From the NCBI RefSeq assembly GCF_001279525.1, contig NZ_LGDY01000111.1, positions 12,031-76,030 of the forward strand: a DNA stretch of 64,000 bases, written 5' to 3'. Made by a program: the position numbers and the translations under genes. The stretch's first letter is position 1, and each line of letters starts with the position of its first letter. The stretch comes from Nocardia sp. NRRL S-836. GTDB lineage: Bacteria; Actinomycetota; Actinomycetes; Mycobacteriales; Pseudonocardiaceae. Below are positions 9,245-18,683 of this stretch, piece after piece. Under the pieces are notes generated by a model that was not told the origin of the DNA, did not search any database, and saw only the letters and a list, made by a program, of their open reading frames with translations.

Positions 9245-10740
9245 CACGCCACCGCCATTCCGCGGGCGAGCGGGTAGGTGGCGATGACGGCCGCGTCCTG
9301 GGCGCGGTCCTGCCAGTCCAGTTCGGTGAGCGCGGACTGGGCGGCCTCGTTGGCCACCCGCATGCACGCGCGGCGCAGCTCGGCGGCGTTGGCGGCGGTC
9401 ACGGAGATCGCCATCGACCAGTCGACGCCCTGGTGCCCGGAACCGGGCGCGAGGTCGTGCAGGCGCCGCTGCGATGCCGAGAGCATGACCGAGTCAGTGC
9501 CGTCGTCGACGCGGCCCTTCTTCGCGTCGTCCAGCATCGACGCGCCGTCCTGGGCGACGTCCGCGCGTGCCCTGGCGCGGGCGAGTTTGTCCGGCACGAA
9601 CTCCATGCGCACCGACAGCGTCCTGATCACCGAGGGCGTGACCGCGGTGAGCAGCGGCGCCAGCCAGCGCGGGCCCAGCGGCGCGGGGGCGATGCCGTCG
9701 CGGGGCAGGAACGCGGTGCGGGTGTGCCACTTGTCGTTGACCACGATGTAGCCGGACTCGGTGGTGTAGCTCTGCCAGCAGGTGTCCCACCGCACGCCCT
9801 CGTGCTGGTCGATCGGCCACCGCGGGTCCTGCAGCGACCGCAGCACCGCGCACGTGCGCTGCTCGCCCAGAACCTGCGGCCGGGTGAGCTCGGCGCGCAC
9901 GGCCAGGTCCGCGAGCCGGGCGAGCTCGTCGCGGACCAAGCCCGCCCATCCCGCCGGGCCCTCTCCGTGGCTGCGGGCCTCTTCGTAGAACTCGCCGGTC
10001 AGCGGGAACCGGGCCACGAGGTAGTTGCGGTGCTGCTCGGCGGTGGCGGCGGTGAGGTCGACCAGTTCCTCGTAGGACTCGACCAGCGGTTCGAGACCGG
10101 GGCGGGTCGAGAGCCGCTGGGAGACGAACTCCCGGTGCGGTGCGGGATCGTGCGGCACGATCCGGTTGATCTGCTGCAGCCCGCGCAGGAACGAGCCCGC
10201 CTTGGCCAGCTGGGACAGCAGCACGCCGTAGCGCACCGAGGCGACCTCGTAGGCACGTTCGGCGCGCAGCCCGGTTGCCTGGCCCCGCACCTCCATGAGC
10301 ACGCTCAGGTAGGACCGCTCACCCGGGTTGTGGTGCCACAGGATGAACATGTGCTCCCACGCGGTGCCCCGCAGGTCCAGCGGCTCGACCCGGCCCAGTG
10401 GTGTGGGCAGCGCCCACAGTGGACCGAACAGGTCGTCCGGATCGGACTCGCGGGCGATGTGCGGTGCGATGAACGTGGCCTCGCCGCGGATGCGGCGCCG
10501 CCGCCACCGCCACGACCACAGGACCTGCGCGGCGATCGAGCGACGCCCCCACGGCCGCACGACACCGTAGGTGCCGGCGAGCACGGCGAACCCGCTGATC
10601 GCACCGGCGAGATCGCCGACCGCCAACCACAGCACAAACGCGATCCCCCCGGCCAAGCCCAGCGCGACAGAGGCCGGTGCGCTCAGCGAGCCCAGCAGGC
10701 CCCGGCGGCTGATCTCGCCGCCCAGTACGGAAATCCTCAC
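9244..10740 (-). CDS. SCO6880-like conjugation protein
   Basis: 498 residues from a GTG that overlaps the upstream stop as GTGA; the long open frame upstream is only a shadow of the VirB6-like gene. The N-terminus has two hydrophobic stretches at about 15-60, then a basic WSWRWRRRRIRGE segment, followed by a long soluble domain without a P-loop. I recognise the pattern of the SCO6880 family, always found between VirB6/TrbL-like and VirB4-like genes in actinobacterial elements. It may correspond to the N-terminal domain that some VirB4 proteins carry fused (PrgI-like membrane part plus VirB4-like N-domain). Function unproven. Confidence 0.78.
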   Translation of the reverse strand: MRISVLGGEISRRGLLGSLSAPASVALGLAGGIAFVLWLAVGDLAGAISGFAVLAGTYGVVRPWGRRSIAAQVLWSWRWRRRRIRGEATFIAPHIARESDPDDLFGPLWALPTPLGRVEPLDLRGTAWEHMFILWHHNPGERSYLSVLMEVRGQATGLRAERAYEVASVRYGVLLSQLAKAGSFLRGLQQINRIVPHDPAPHREFVSQRLSTRPGLEPLVESYEELVDLTAATAEQHRNYLVARFPLTGEFYEEARSHGEGPAGWAGLVRDELARLADLAVRAELTRPQVLGEQRTCAVLRSLQDPRWPIDQHEGVRWDTCWQSYTTESGYIVVNDKWHTRTAFLPRDGIAPAPLGPRWLAPLLTAVTPSVIRTLSVRMEFVPDKLARARARADVAQDGASMLDDAKKGRVDDGTDSVMLSASQRRLHDLAPGSGHQGVDWSMAISVTAANAAELRRACMRVANEAAQSALTELDWQDRAQDAAVIATYPLARGMAVA

Positions 10741-12959
10741 TTGTCGTCCCCCCTGACTGTCTCTTCGTCGGCCTTGACGGCACGGTGCGCGCCCTGGCGC
10801 ATCTTGTTTCCGGCCGCGAGCGCGGCCTGCGCGGCGATCCCGATCGGCCCGAGCGCGCCCCCGGCCGCCGATCCCGCCTGCGACGCCTGCGCGGTGGTGC
10901 CCGCGGCCGCTTGGCCACCGGCACCGGCCGCCGCTCCCGGCTTGCCCGTTACCGCGCCGGGTGCCGCACCACCCGAGCCCGCGGAGGAAGCCGGGCCGGC
11001 CAGGCTGCCCTTCATCTGCGGGAAGCCCGAGGTGCCCGGCTTCGCGCCGGCCGGTGCTCCGGCCTTGCCGCCCGCCGTGCCGCCGGCCTGCGTACCGGAC
11101 GCCCTCGGTGTCGATGCCGGCTGTTGCTGTCGCGACTGTGGTGTGCGGCCCGCGCTGTAGGTCTGCGCGATCGAATGGGCGCCGCCGCCCTGCCCCGAGC
11201 TGTCGTCGTTGTCCCGGCCCGCGGAGCGGCTGTGCTGGTGGCGTTCGACGGCGGCCATGCCCGCGCCGACCACCGCGGCGGTGCCGAACCCGGCCGAGGG
11301 CTGCGAGTCGTGGGAGTCCTCGGCGGTCGGCAGCAGCGGCGCGTACTTCAGCAGCGCGAACGGAGCGAAGCCGACCACGATCAGCGCGACGATCACGACG
11401 ACGAGCTGGCCCAGCAGCGGCATCCCGCCGGTCTTCATCGCCGGGATCGAGAGGTTGCCGTCGATGAGCGCGAACACCGCGCCGAGAAGGAAGTACAGCA
11501 GCGGCTTGGACGCCAGCAGCCCGAGGTAGGTGTAGACCGGCCGGGCCGCCTTGGGCCGCCACTTCGGATGCACGCGCATGCCCCACGCGATGCCCGCCAC
11601 CAGCCCGGACAACGGCAACGCGACCGACTGCAGGGCGAAACCCACGAAGACCGCGCCGGCGCCGAAGATCAGCAGCCCGAACACGATGCTGCCCACGCCG
11701 ACGCCACCGGGCATCATCACCGCGGTCACGTGCGACAGCGCGGCGAGTTTGGTGATGGCGCTGCCGATGTAGTCGGACTGCCACGCGGCGATACCGCTGG
11801 TCATCTTGCGCACGGTCGTGTGCAGCACCGTGGCGATCGCCGGCGCGAACACCGAAAGGAACAGGCCCAGCGGCAGTTGTTTGAACAGCGCCTCGTGCAG
11901 ATCCTCGCGGCCGCCGCCCCCGGAGGCGGTGCGGCTGATCATCAGGACCGACATCAGCGCCATGACCATCAGCCCGAGACCGGTCGAGGCACCGTAGGTG
12001 GCGAGGAACCAGGGCGAGCCGGGATCGAAGTTGCCGACGGTGGCCAAGCCCTCCAGCAGCACTCGGACCGTGAAGTCCACGGCCGAGGCGTGCAGGCTGT
12101 TGGCGAGCTCGTCGAGCGCGCTGGTCGGGTCGGTGACGAACTTCGCGATGTCGACGGCGACCGACAGGATCGAGGCGAACGCGTCGATGTGCATGCGCCC
12201 GGCGGCGAGGTTCGCCTCGCCGATGATCTTGAAGAACGCGCCGATCTTGTCGAGCCAGTGGGTGTTGTTCGAGATGAACTGCGAGAGCCCGTGGAAGAAG
12301 TTCGCGATCGACTCGTTCCACCGGATGCAGCGTTCCTTCTTGTCCGGCACCATGACCACCCGGCCGCAGTCGACGAAGAACGCCTTCTGGCAGTAGGACG
12401 ACACGGCGGCGGAGCAGGGGTCGCTGAAGTTCTTGATCAGGTCGCCGTCGCCGGCGGCGTACGGCTTCATCCGCTCCAGCGACTCGGGATCCGGTTTGGC
12501 CGCCCACATCAGGCCCCATGTGTTGCGCACAGGGGCGGTCCACTCGCGGATCTCGTCGGCGCAGTAGCGGAACGCCACGTTGAACGCGTGGTCGGGGCCG
12601 AACACCGCCGGGAACGTCGCCGGTAGCTGCGGTGGTTCCCGGTTGACGTCGGCGGTGTTCTGGTCAGGCCAGAACTTCGCGCGCTCGCTGGGTGGCGTGG
12701 CCCAGTACAGCAGCCGTGACTCGACCTTCATGACCTCGTTGAGGTAGAGGCTGAGGTCGCCGCCTTTGTCCTTGCACTCCGGTGTGCCGAACCACGGTCC
12801 TTGGCGGAACTCGCTGGTGTCGCCGACGTACTTCACAAGGTCGGGAGGGAAACCTTGCGGGGTCTTGCCGTTCGCCGGTGGCTGTGCGAGCGCCGCGGGC
12901 GCGAGTGTGAGAAGTAGCGCCAGAACCGTTCCACACAGGACGGTCAAGCGTCGGAACAT
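10737..12959 (-). CDS. VirB6/TrbL-like polytopic membrane protein
   Basis: 740 residues with a cleavable signal peptide (Leu/Ala-rich, ending LAPAALAQ). An extracytoplasmic domain with paired Cys lies at about 60-230. At least six hydrophobic segments follow between roughly 330 and 560 (for example GLGLMVMALMSVLMI and GQLVVVIVALIVVGFAPFALL). The tail of about 170 residues is Gly/Ala/Gln-rich, as in TrbL proteins. It would form the inner-membrane channel of the type IV secretion system. The stop overlaps the GTG of the SCO6880-like gene. Confidence 0.82.
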   Translation of the reverse strand: MFRRLTVLCGTVLALLLTLAPAALAQPPANGKTPQGFPPDLVKYVGDTSEFRQGPWFGTPECKDKGGDLSLYLNEVMKVESRLLYWATPPSERAKFWPDQNTADVNREPPQLPATFPAVFGPDHAFNVAFRYCADEIREWTAPVRNTWGLMWAAKPDPESLERMKPYAAGDGDLIKNFSDPCSAAVSSYCQKAFFVDCGRVVMVPDKKERCIRWNESIANFFHGLSQFISNNTHWLDKIGAFFKIIGEANLAAGRMHIDAFASILSVAVDIAKFVTDPTSALDELANSLHASAVDFTVRVLLEGLATVGNFDPGSPWFLATYGASTGLGLMVMALMSVLMISRTASGGGGREDLHEALFKQLPLGLFLSVFAPAIATVLHTTVRKMTSGIAAWQSDYIGSAITKLAALSHVTAVMMPGGVGVGSIVFGLLIFGAGAVFVGFALQSVALPLSGLVAGIAWGMRVHPKWRPKAARPVYTYLGLLASKPLLYFLLGAVFALIDGNLSIPAMKTGGMPLLGQLVVVIVALIVVGFAPFALLKYAPLLPTAEDSHDSQPSAGFGTAAVVGAGMAAVERHQHSRSAGRDNDDSSGQGGGAHSIAQTYSAGRTPQSRQQQPASTPRASGTQAGGTAGGKAGAPAGAKPGTSGFPQMKGSLAGPASSAGSGGAAPGAVTGKPGAAAGAGGQAAAGTTAQASQAGSAAGGALGPIGIAAQAALAAGNKMRQGAHRAVKADEETVRGDDK

Positions 12960-12981
12960 GCTCCCCCCATGGGTTTGCCGC

Positions 12982-13689
12982 TTACTCGATCGTGATGAAG
13001 AAGCTGTAGAAGGCGACCTGCTTGCGCTCGGGCGCCGGCGCGGCGTCGTCGGTGCCGGGCTGCGGGCCGTCGACGGTCTTGACCGCCGCGACCTTCCAGG
13101 TGTCGGCCTCCCAGACCAGCCGGTAGGTCACCGTCGACCACCGCTGCGCGCGGATGACGCCCCGGCCGCCCAGCCCCGGGCCGATGCCGACCGAGGACAC
13201 CCACAGCTCGACGACCGCCTGGTCGCCGGTGAAGTCCTTCACCGCGAAGTCGGCCGGTGCCTTGGAGGTCCGGTCGTCGGCGCTGCTCGCCTTGGTCTGG
13301 GAGAACAGCTGACGCGTGGCCTGGTCGGCGCTGCCGGCGATCCACGTGGTCTTCACGACCTCGGGGTCGGCGTGGCCGTGCGCGACAGCGGGCTGCAGCT
13401 GCACGGCGATCATCGCCGCGCTCGCCGCGCCCTCACGGTCGCGGGTGAACCCGCTCGGCACCCCCTTGGTGATCGTCTTCGGTCCGTGCTCGCGCGCGCC
13501 CGCGCCGCTGGTCGCGTTACCCGACGGCGTCTGGCCGGGCTGCGCCTGCTCGCCGGACGCGGGCAGCGTGTAGCGGCCGACCAGCACGCCGGCGACGAGC
13601 GCGGCCACGACGGCGAGGGCCAGGACGAGCGGGCGAATGGCACCCCGGCGGGGGCCGGTCGGTGCGTTCGTGGGCGTGGTGTTGGACAT
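12982..13689 (-). CDS. VirB8/TcpC-like conjugation protein
   Basis: 235 residues: a short cytoplasmic arm, one TM segment (residues about 20-41, PLVLALAVVAALVAGVLVG), a flexible Gln/Gly-rich linker, and an NTF2-like extracytoplasmic domain ending RWSTVTYRLVWEADTWKVAA. One N-terminal TM plus an NTF2-like domain is the VirB8/TcpC plan of Gram-positive conjugation machines. It lies between the VirB2-like and VirB6-like genes. The fold is inferred from pattern, not from a search. Confidence 0.72.
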   Translation of the reverse strand: MSNTTPTNAPTGPRRGAIRPLVLALAVVAALVAGVLVGRYTLPASGEQAQPGQTPSGNATSGAGAREHGPKTITKGVPSGFTRDREGAASAAMIAVQLQPAVAHGHADPEVVKTTWIAGSADQATRQLFSQTKASSADDRTSKAPADFAVKDFTGDQAVVELWVSSVGIGPGLGGRGVIRAQRWSTVTYRLVWEADTWKVAAVKTVDGPQPGTDDAAPAPERKQVAFYSFFITIE

Positions 13690-13705
13690 CTGCGTCTCCG
13701 GTTGC

Positions 13706-14059
13706 TCAGACGAGGGCGATCAGTGCACCGAAGATCATGCCCACACCGGCCAGCGCGATCAGAGAGAATATGGACTTCTTCAAGGATTCGGTGTGTTCGT
13801 GCACGTCCGCGGAGTAGCCGCCCTTCTTGGCACGCTGCAGCTCGACCGTGGCGCGGATGAACCCGAACGCGATGACAACGAACCCAAGAGCCCACACACC
13901 ACCGAGCGCTGTTTTCCAGGCCGCGTTGAAGGGATCGCCCCACACCCCGAGGTCCGGCTGGACGCCATCGAACGGGTTGGGCGAGCCGGTGGGCGCGCCC
14001 GGTGGGCCGGGATCGTTCTGCGCGAGGAACCTCACCTCCGGGTTCTTGCGGTAGAACAT
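13706..14059 (-). CDS. Small two-TM protein, VirB2/TrbC-like
   Basis: 117 residues. The N-terminal 50 residues are Pro/Gly-rich and polar, followed by two hydrophobic segments (GGVWALGFVVIAFGFIRATV and SLIALAGVGMIFGALIALV) separated by a short basic loop KKGGYSADVHEHTESLKK. That resembles pilin-like VirB2/TrbC proteins, although no clear signal peptide is present. The ATG overlaps the ParA-like stop as TGATG. Confidence 0.65.
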   Translation of the reverse strand: MFYRKNPEVRFLAQNDPGPPGAPTGSPNPFDGVQPDLGVWGDPFNAAWKTALGGVWALGFVVIAFGFIRATVELQRAKKGGYSADVHEHTESLKKSIFSLIALAGVGMIFGALIALV

Positions 14060-15252
14060 CACGTTGCCTTTCGCAGGTGCAGCTCGGTGACCGGCGCGTG
14101 TGCGGCGCCCGGTGGCGGCCGTCCGGTGTCGGCGGGCTGCTCGGATTTGTCGTGCTCCTGTGCGGGAGGGGCTGACTTGCCTGCCCGAAGCGGCATCGGC
14201 ATCTGGTCCGGGCGCGGGGAGCGCTGGGCGGCGAGCCGGTCGGCGACCGCGGCCGCCGCGCCGACCCACGCACGCCGGGAGGCGTCGCTGATCCGGGCGT
14301 GCACGATCGGTCGGCCGCCCGCGAGCTGCGGGTCGAACGGCACCTCGACCACCAGGGCGGTGCGCGCGGCGAAGTAGGCGAGCATCTGCCGCCGCAGCGC
14401 CGGGGGCGCGGCCGCCGCGGCGGGACCGACGACCGTGACCGCGCCGGAGACGAGCTCCGGCCGCCGGGTGTCGAGGTGGTCGAGCATCCATGCCGCGCTC
14501 TGCGCGACGTCGGGCTCGAGCGTGATCGGCACGACCAGCTGGTCGGCCATGGCCGCGGCCCACTGCCAGTTGCCGGTGCGGACGTTGTTACCGGTGTCCA
14601 TCACCGTCAGCCCGAAGTAGCGCGACAACAGCAACCAGATCCGGCCGCACTCACCGGGCCCGATCTGCTCTGCGCGGGCCGGGTCGGTGTCGCTGGCCAG
14701 GACCTCTGCACGCGAGGGCTGCGAGCGCAGGTAGTGAGTGAGATCGCCCGCCGTGCCGACCGCGGTGAGCTGCTCGGCCGCGCCGAGCAGGTGCCACACG
14801 TGCGTGTCCGGTGTCGTGACCTCCGCGCGCTGCGCGAGGGTGCCGCGGGCCTCGTGGTTGTCCCACGCGACCACCGGTCCGCCGCGCAGCGCGGCGAAGG
14901 TGTGGGTGAGCATCAACGTGGTGGTGCTGACCTGTGCGCCGCCTTTGGGGTTGGCGACCATCACCAGCCGGCCGCCCCCGAGGTGCTGGCGCACCGCGAC
15001 CTCGGCCTGCCGGTGCCGTGCCTCCTCCCGGCCTGGGCCAGGCTTGATCAGCCCGCCGGTCATCTTCCGGAGCCGGGCGCGCCACCCCCACAGCGCTGGA
15101 TCCGCCGTCACCGGCGGCAGCGGGGCGGCCAGCTGCTCCGGGCCTGGACGTTCGACGGGAACGTCATTGGATGGCGCGGCCGCGGCGGCCCGTGCCGGGG
15201 CGGCCGCGTTCAGGTCGATAGGGTCCTCGGCGTGGTAGCCGTTGCCGGTCAC
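14059..15252 (-). CDS. ParA/MinD-like ATPase with an altered P-loop
   Basis: 397 residues from a GTG in a GTGA overlap. Residues 1-60 are Ala/Pro-rich. The deviant Walker A region is at 101-111, reading NPKGGAQVSTT, where ParA proteins have KGGxGKTT: the first Lys is kept, but the GKT is replaced by QVS. A Walker B-like LTVMDTGNNVR follows, and later LVVPITLEPDVAQSAAWMLD. This is the usual partition-like component of actinobacterial transfer operons, perhaps positioning the machine or the DNA. Loss of the P-loop Lys suggests weak or no hydrolysis. Confidence 0.8.
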   Translation of the reverse strand: MTGNGYHAEDPIDLNAAAPARAAAAAPSNDVPVERPGPEQLAAPLPPVTADPALWGWRARLRKMTGGLIKPGPGREEARHRQAEVAVRQHLGGGRLVMVANPKGGAQVSTTTLMLTHTFAALRGGPVVAWDNHEARGTLAQRAEVTTPDTHVWHLLGAAEQLTAVGTAGDLTHYLRSQPSRAEVLASDTDPARAEQIGPGECGRIWLLLSRYFGLTVMDTGNNVRTGNWQWAAAMADQLVVPITLEPDVAQSAAWMLDHLDTRRPELVSGAVTVVGPAAAAAPPALRRQMLAYFAARTALVVEVPFDPQLAGGRPIVHARISDASRRAWVGAAAAVADRLAAQRSPRPDQMPMPLRAGKSAPPAQEHDKSEQPADTGRPPPGAAHAPVTELHLRKAT

Positions 15253-15965
15253 CACTGCGGCCCCCCACGTGAGAGCCCCTGCCCCGGTACCGCGACGTCG
15301 TGGTCGGGCGCGCGTTTCGGGTGCACGGCCGCGAGGATCCGTTTCGCGGCGTCGCGCAGCGACCCGTCCGTGCCGGGTGCCTCGCGTGCCGGTCCCGCAC
15401 GGAACGCCTGGTTGTCCTCCAGGCCGGCGGACGGGTCTAGAGGTCGTACGGCTGGTCCGTCGACCGGGAGTGGGATGTCTGTGTCGGTGAAGAACCAATT
15501 CGTTCCGTGTAGATCCCAGCGCACCAAGTGGCGCTGATGGTCCTGTTCGACCGCGTCCTGTGCCATGGCCGCAGTCGGGGCCACGTGAACCGTCCATCCG
15601 CCGTCGCGGGCTTCGGCGTATCCGTACTGTTCGGCCTGGGTCAAAAGCTCTTCAAGCTCCCGCGCGGAATTGACCCTGAATGTGTAGACGCCACCGTTCT
15701 CTTGTACGATGGCCACCGGATTGTGCAGATCTCGCCCGTTGCCTACGTCGGGCTCGCCGGACGCGTAGTAAGCGTGAATGCTGCACGTCTGCTCAGGGGG
15801 CTCGTCGACCCCGACGAGCATCTCCAAAGTCCGGTCCAACTCCGGGTCATAAGCACTGATCGCAGGTTCCCAGCCCCATTCCCGCGGATCCCAGCCAGGC
15901 GGGAGACGAACAGGTGGCTCCTTGTCCCATTCCGCCTGAGGGATGTCTACTGGACGGAATTCCAT
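15249..15965 (-). CDS. Hypothetical protein of the transfer operon
   Basis: 238 residues from the ATG at 15965, which has an AGGGAG ribosome site upstream; the longer frame (to 16124) has no such site. The sequence is acidic, with several Trp residues (GWDPREWGWEP, RWDLHGTNWFFTDTDIPLP) and no TM segment or known motif. The stop overlaps the ParA-like start (GTGA), so it is co-translated. Function unknown; a cytoplasmic accessory protein is the simplest reading. Confidence 0.65.
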   Translation of the reverse strand: MEFRPVDIPQAEWDKEPPVRLPPGWDPREWGWEPAISAYDPELDRTLEMLVGVDEPPEQTCSIHAYYASGEPDVGNGRDLHNPVAIVQENGGVYTFRVNSARELEELLTQAEQYGYAEARDGGWTVHVAPTAAMAQDAVEQDHQRHLVRWDLHGTNWFFTDTDIPLPVDGPAVRPLDPSAGLEDNQAFRAGPAREAPGTDGSLRDAAKRILAAVHPKRAPDHDVAVPGQGLSRGGPQW

Positions 15966-16053
15966 TCCACATCTCCCTTCATTTTTGCCTCGTACTGCTC
16001 GACCTTTCCCTGCACCTTCATGCGCTCTCCTCTTATCGAATTGGGCTTGTCTG

Positions 16054-17178
16054 CTACGGAATTGGGCGGGCGCCGACATTCCGGAAATCTCCGCCTGTTC
16101 TGACCGTGGAGACCTTGACGACATCGCCGCTTTGCGGGGCTTCCAGCATCAGGTGCTGGCCGTTGATCTGCCCCAGGTACATGGCGACATGGTGTGTGCC
16201 CCAGAACAGCAGGTCACCGGACCTGGCCTGCATGAAAGGGACGACGAGTTTCGCGCGGGTGAGCTGCGCGTCCGAGGGCCGGATGATCTGCACTCCGGCT
16301 TGTGCGTACGCGTACAGCGTCAAGCCCGAACAATCGAAGCCGACTTTGTCGTAATCGCCGTACGAGTCGGCGACACCGCCGTCGCGCACGCCTTTCGTGG
16401 GGCCGTCGGCGTTGCCGCCGCCCCAGGAGTAGGTGATGCCCAGCCACGACAGTCCGGCCGCGATCGCGGTGGCGACCTGCGGGGACGCCGCGTGCACGAC
16501 GCCGGCGACACCGGCTTCCGGCGGCAGGGTGACGTCCGAGCCGGTGACGGTGACCTGGATGCGGCCCTTGAACGAGCGGTCCGCGCAGTCCAGCGGCGGT
16601 CCGGAGCCGTCGTAGAGCGCGGCGACGACCGCTTCGGCGAAGGGCTGGTGGCGCTGGTAGCGCCAGCCCTCGCCGCTGCGCTCGACGTCCTCGGCGAGTT
16701 CGTGGTTCGGGCGGGCGTCGGTGTCGTAGCCCGGTGCGCGTGTGAGCAGCACGGTGAAGAAGCCCTTGGACGCGGCGGCGGCGTCGGTGCGGTCGTAGCC
16801 GAGGTAGGCGTTCGCGGGGCCCGGCGCGATCTGCTGGAACACGCCGACGGCGTTGCCGTTGCGCGCCAACGGGTTGAGCGTTGATTCCTGCATGCCGGCC
16901 TGCAACGCGATGACCGCGCCGCGGCGGGTGATGTTCATGGCTTTGGCGACCCCGAGGATCTGCCGCACCGTCGTGGTCTGCGTCGGTGAGAGCGTCACTC
17001 CGGCGAACGAGCCGCCGCCCTGCGGTGGCGCCGGGGTGCTGTGTCCGGTGCCGGGTACCTGGCAGGTCGCGGGCGGGATGATCGCCTCGGCGTCGGCGCG
17101 GCGGGGTTGCAGCAGCACCAGCACGAGCAGCATCGCGCCGGCGAGCGCGGCGAGCGGGATCAGGAGAAGTTTCGCCAT
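16054..17178 (-). CDS. VirB1-like peptidoglycan hydrolase (lysozyme-like plus NlpC/P60)
   Basis: 374 residues from the ATG at 17178, which shares a base with the upstream stop (TGATG). An N-terminal membrane anchor or signal is at about 3-28. A lysozyme/transglycosylase-like domain contains GMQESTLNP (candidate catalytic Glu). The C-terminal NlpC/P60 domain has the catalytic Cys in FDCSGLTLYAYAQ and the His in THHVAMYLG. It would open the cell wall locally for the conjugation channel. This two-domain layout is standard for Gram-positive conjugative elements. Confidence 0.88.
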   Translation of the reverse strand: MAKLLLIPLAALAGAMLLVLVLLQPRRADAEAIIPPATCQVPGTGHSTPAPPQGGGSFAGVTLSPTQTTTVRQILGVAKAMNITRRGAVIALQAGMQESTLNPLARNGNAVGVFQQIAPGPANAYLGYDRTDAAAASKGFFTVLLTRAPGYDTDARPNHELAEDVERSGEGWRYQRHQPFAEAVVAALYDGSGPPLDCADRSFKGRIQVTVTGSDVTLPPEAGVAGVVHAASPQVATAIAAGLSWLGITYSWGGGNADGPTKGVRDGGVADSYGDYDKVGFDCSGLTLYAYAQAGVQIIRPSDAQLTRAKLVVPFMQARSGDLLFWGTHHVAMYLGQINGQHLMLEAPQSGDVVKVSTVRTGGDFRNVGARPIP

Positions 17179-17828
17179 CAGCCAGCCTCGACATGGACGT
17201 CGACGAGCCACCGGCCGTCGGGCTGGCGCAGTACCGCGCGGGTGGTGAGGACCTGCTCGGTCTGGACGGCGGCGTCGGCCGCGAGCAGGGTGCGGTGCGC
17301 TGTCGCCCGCACGTAGACCTGGCCCTCGCCGCGCGGGGCCTCGGGGATGATCTCGGCGGTGATCCGGTCGCAGCGGGTGGACAGTTGCTGCTCGACCACC
17401 GCGCGGTACGAAGCTTCGCTGTCACCGGCCCGCAGGTCCGCGGTCTTGCCCGCGGTGGTGGAGAACACCGTTGCCCGCTCGATGTTGTTGTTGCGGGGCT
17501 GGCGGTAGTCCGAGGCGCACCACTGCGTCATCCACGCCCGCGTCACCGCGACCGGGTCCGCGAAGTCGGTGGTCGCGGCGGTCGGCGCGGTCGGGGGCGG
17601 CGGCACCGTCGACGGGGCACCGGCGGGCGCGGACGGTGTGATCGGCGAGACGCTCGGCAGCCGCAGACCCGATCCGGGCGGCGGTGACGGACTGGTCGCC
17701 GGTGTCGACGCGCTCAGTTCCGGCCCGGTGGGTGCCGGGACGGTCCGGTCGGGTGTGGGGGAGGAGCAGCCCGCGCACACCAGCACGGCGAGTGCGGCGG
17801 CCAGGCCGGTCGAGGTCCAGGTGCGCAT
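17178..17828 (-). CDS. Conjugation-associated lipoprotein (VirB8-like domain)
   Basis: 216 residues. A lipoprotein signal with lipobox VCAGC is at about 17-21, then a Ser/Thr/Pro linker of about 60 residues. A compact C-terminal domain ends VLRQPDGRWLVDVHVEAG, again an NTF2-like pattern. It is coupled to the VirB1-like hydrolase by TGATG. It may act as a periplasm-side partner of the VirB8-like protein; that is inference. Confidence 0.7.
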   Translation of the reverse strand: MRTWTSTGLAAALAVLVCAGCSSPTPDRTVPAPTGPELSASTPATSPSPPPGSGLRLPSVSPITPSAPAGAPSTVPPPPTAPTAATTDFADPVAVTRAWMTQWCASDYRQPRNNNIERATVFSTTAGKTADLRAGDSEASYRAVVEQQLSTRCDRITAEIIPEAPRGEGQVYVRATAHRTLLAADAAVQTEQVLTTRAVLRQPDGRWLVDVHVEAG

Positions 17829-17918
17829 GGGCTTCTCCTTCCAGGGCAGGGCGGGTGATCGGTCAGGTCGGGTGCGCGCGGCGTGAGCCGGGTCGCGTGC
17901 GCTGTTCGCGCGGGCCGG

Positions 17919-18683
17919 TCACGGCGGGCCCGTCTTGCGGGGCCGGGTGTTGCCGGGGCCGCGGTTGACGGCACGGCGACCGCGCGGTTTGGAGGCCTGC
18001 CACTCCCGGAACGTCCGGTCGCCGATGAGGCGCTGGATGTGCGGGATGTGGTTCTGCCGCATGCCGACCGGTGACGGTCCCAGCACCGCGTCGAGATCTG
18101 AGCCGGCGTTGGTGTGCCACCCGGCCGCCGCGATCGCCTCCTCGGTCGGGAAGACATCGGCCACGCGGTGGCGTGTCGGGTCGATGAGGTGGTCCTCGCG
18201 GCCGCCGTAGCTGTAGACCCAGCGGAAGTTGTCCGGCGCGTTCGGCGCGGCGATGCGTTCGAACCGCGAGATTTCCTTGGTGTAGCTGTAGAACAGCGTC
18301 CGGGGTGTCGCCCGTGCGACGTGCAGCCAGGCGGACAGGTAGGAGTCGGAGAAGTAGTCGCCCGCGTCGTGCACCCGTAGCGCCGCCCCGTCGAACTTCG
18401 GCGCGCGCAGCTCGTCGAGGATGTCCGCGGTCCACTGGTCGAGGTCGTCGAGGATGCGCGCGAGGTTGCGCTCGTGTTTGGCCAGTACCTGCGGGAACCG
18501 GTACGTTCCCGTGCGGGCGTAGCAGGCTCGTGCGCATACGCCGGCCTGCTCGCACGTCACATACCGGCGGCCGTCCGGCAGTTTCCCTGCCAGCGCGGGG
18601 ATCGAGAAGTTGTGGATTCCGTGAGGCCGCAGCCACCGGTTCTGGGTGATCATGCGTTCGGGCCGGGAAGTGTTGCGTGGCAT
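17919..18683 (-). CDS. GP88-like protein (phage gene product 88 family)
   Basis: 254 residues. The features I associate with the GP88 family are HNFSIPALAGK, a Cys cluster CEQAGVCARACYA at about 44-56, and ALRVHDAGDYFSDSYLSAWL. The Cys arrangement could bind metal or an Fe-S cluster. The family is found in phages and mobile elements and has no settled function. Its start overlaps the stop of the YczE-like gene (TGATG), so the two are co-translated. It is probably a cargo gene of the element. Confidence 0.65.
   Translation of the reverse strand: MPRNTSRPERMITQNRWLRPHGIHNFSIPALAGKLPDGRRYVTCEQAGVCARACYARTGTYRFPQVLAKHERNLARILDDLDQWTADILDELRAPKFDGAALRVHDAGDYFSDSYLSAWLHVARATPRTLFYSYTKEISRFERIAAPNAPDNFRWVYSYGGREDHLIDPTRHRVADVFPTEEAIAAAGWHTNAGSDLDAVLGPSPVGMRQNHIPHIQRLIGDRTFREWQASKPRGRRAVNRGPGNTRPRKTGPP

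Noticed and set aside
9244..12543. A single 1099-residue minus-strand protein
   Set aside because: The N-terminal 600 residues are a shadow of the VirB6-like gene; the real protein starts at the GTG at 10740, in a GTGA overlap.
10785..12626. 613-residue plus-strand ORF opposite the VirB6-like gene
   Set aside because: It is antisense to a gene with a signal peptide and TM segments, is Arg/Gly-rich, and has no ribosome site; a high-GC shadow.
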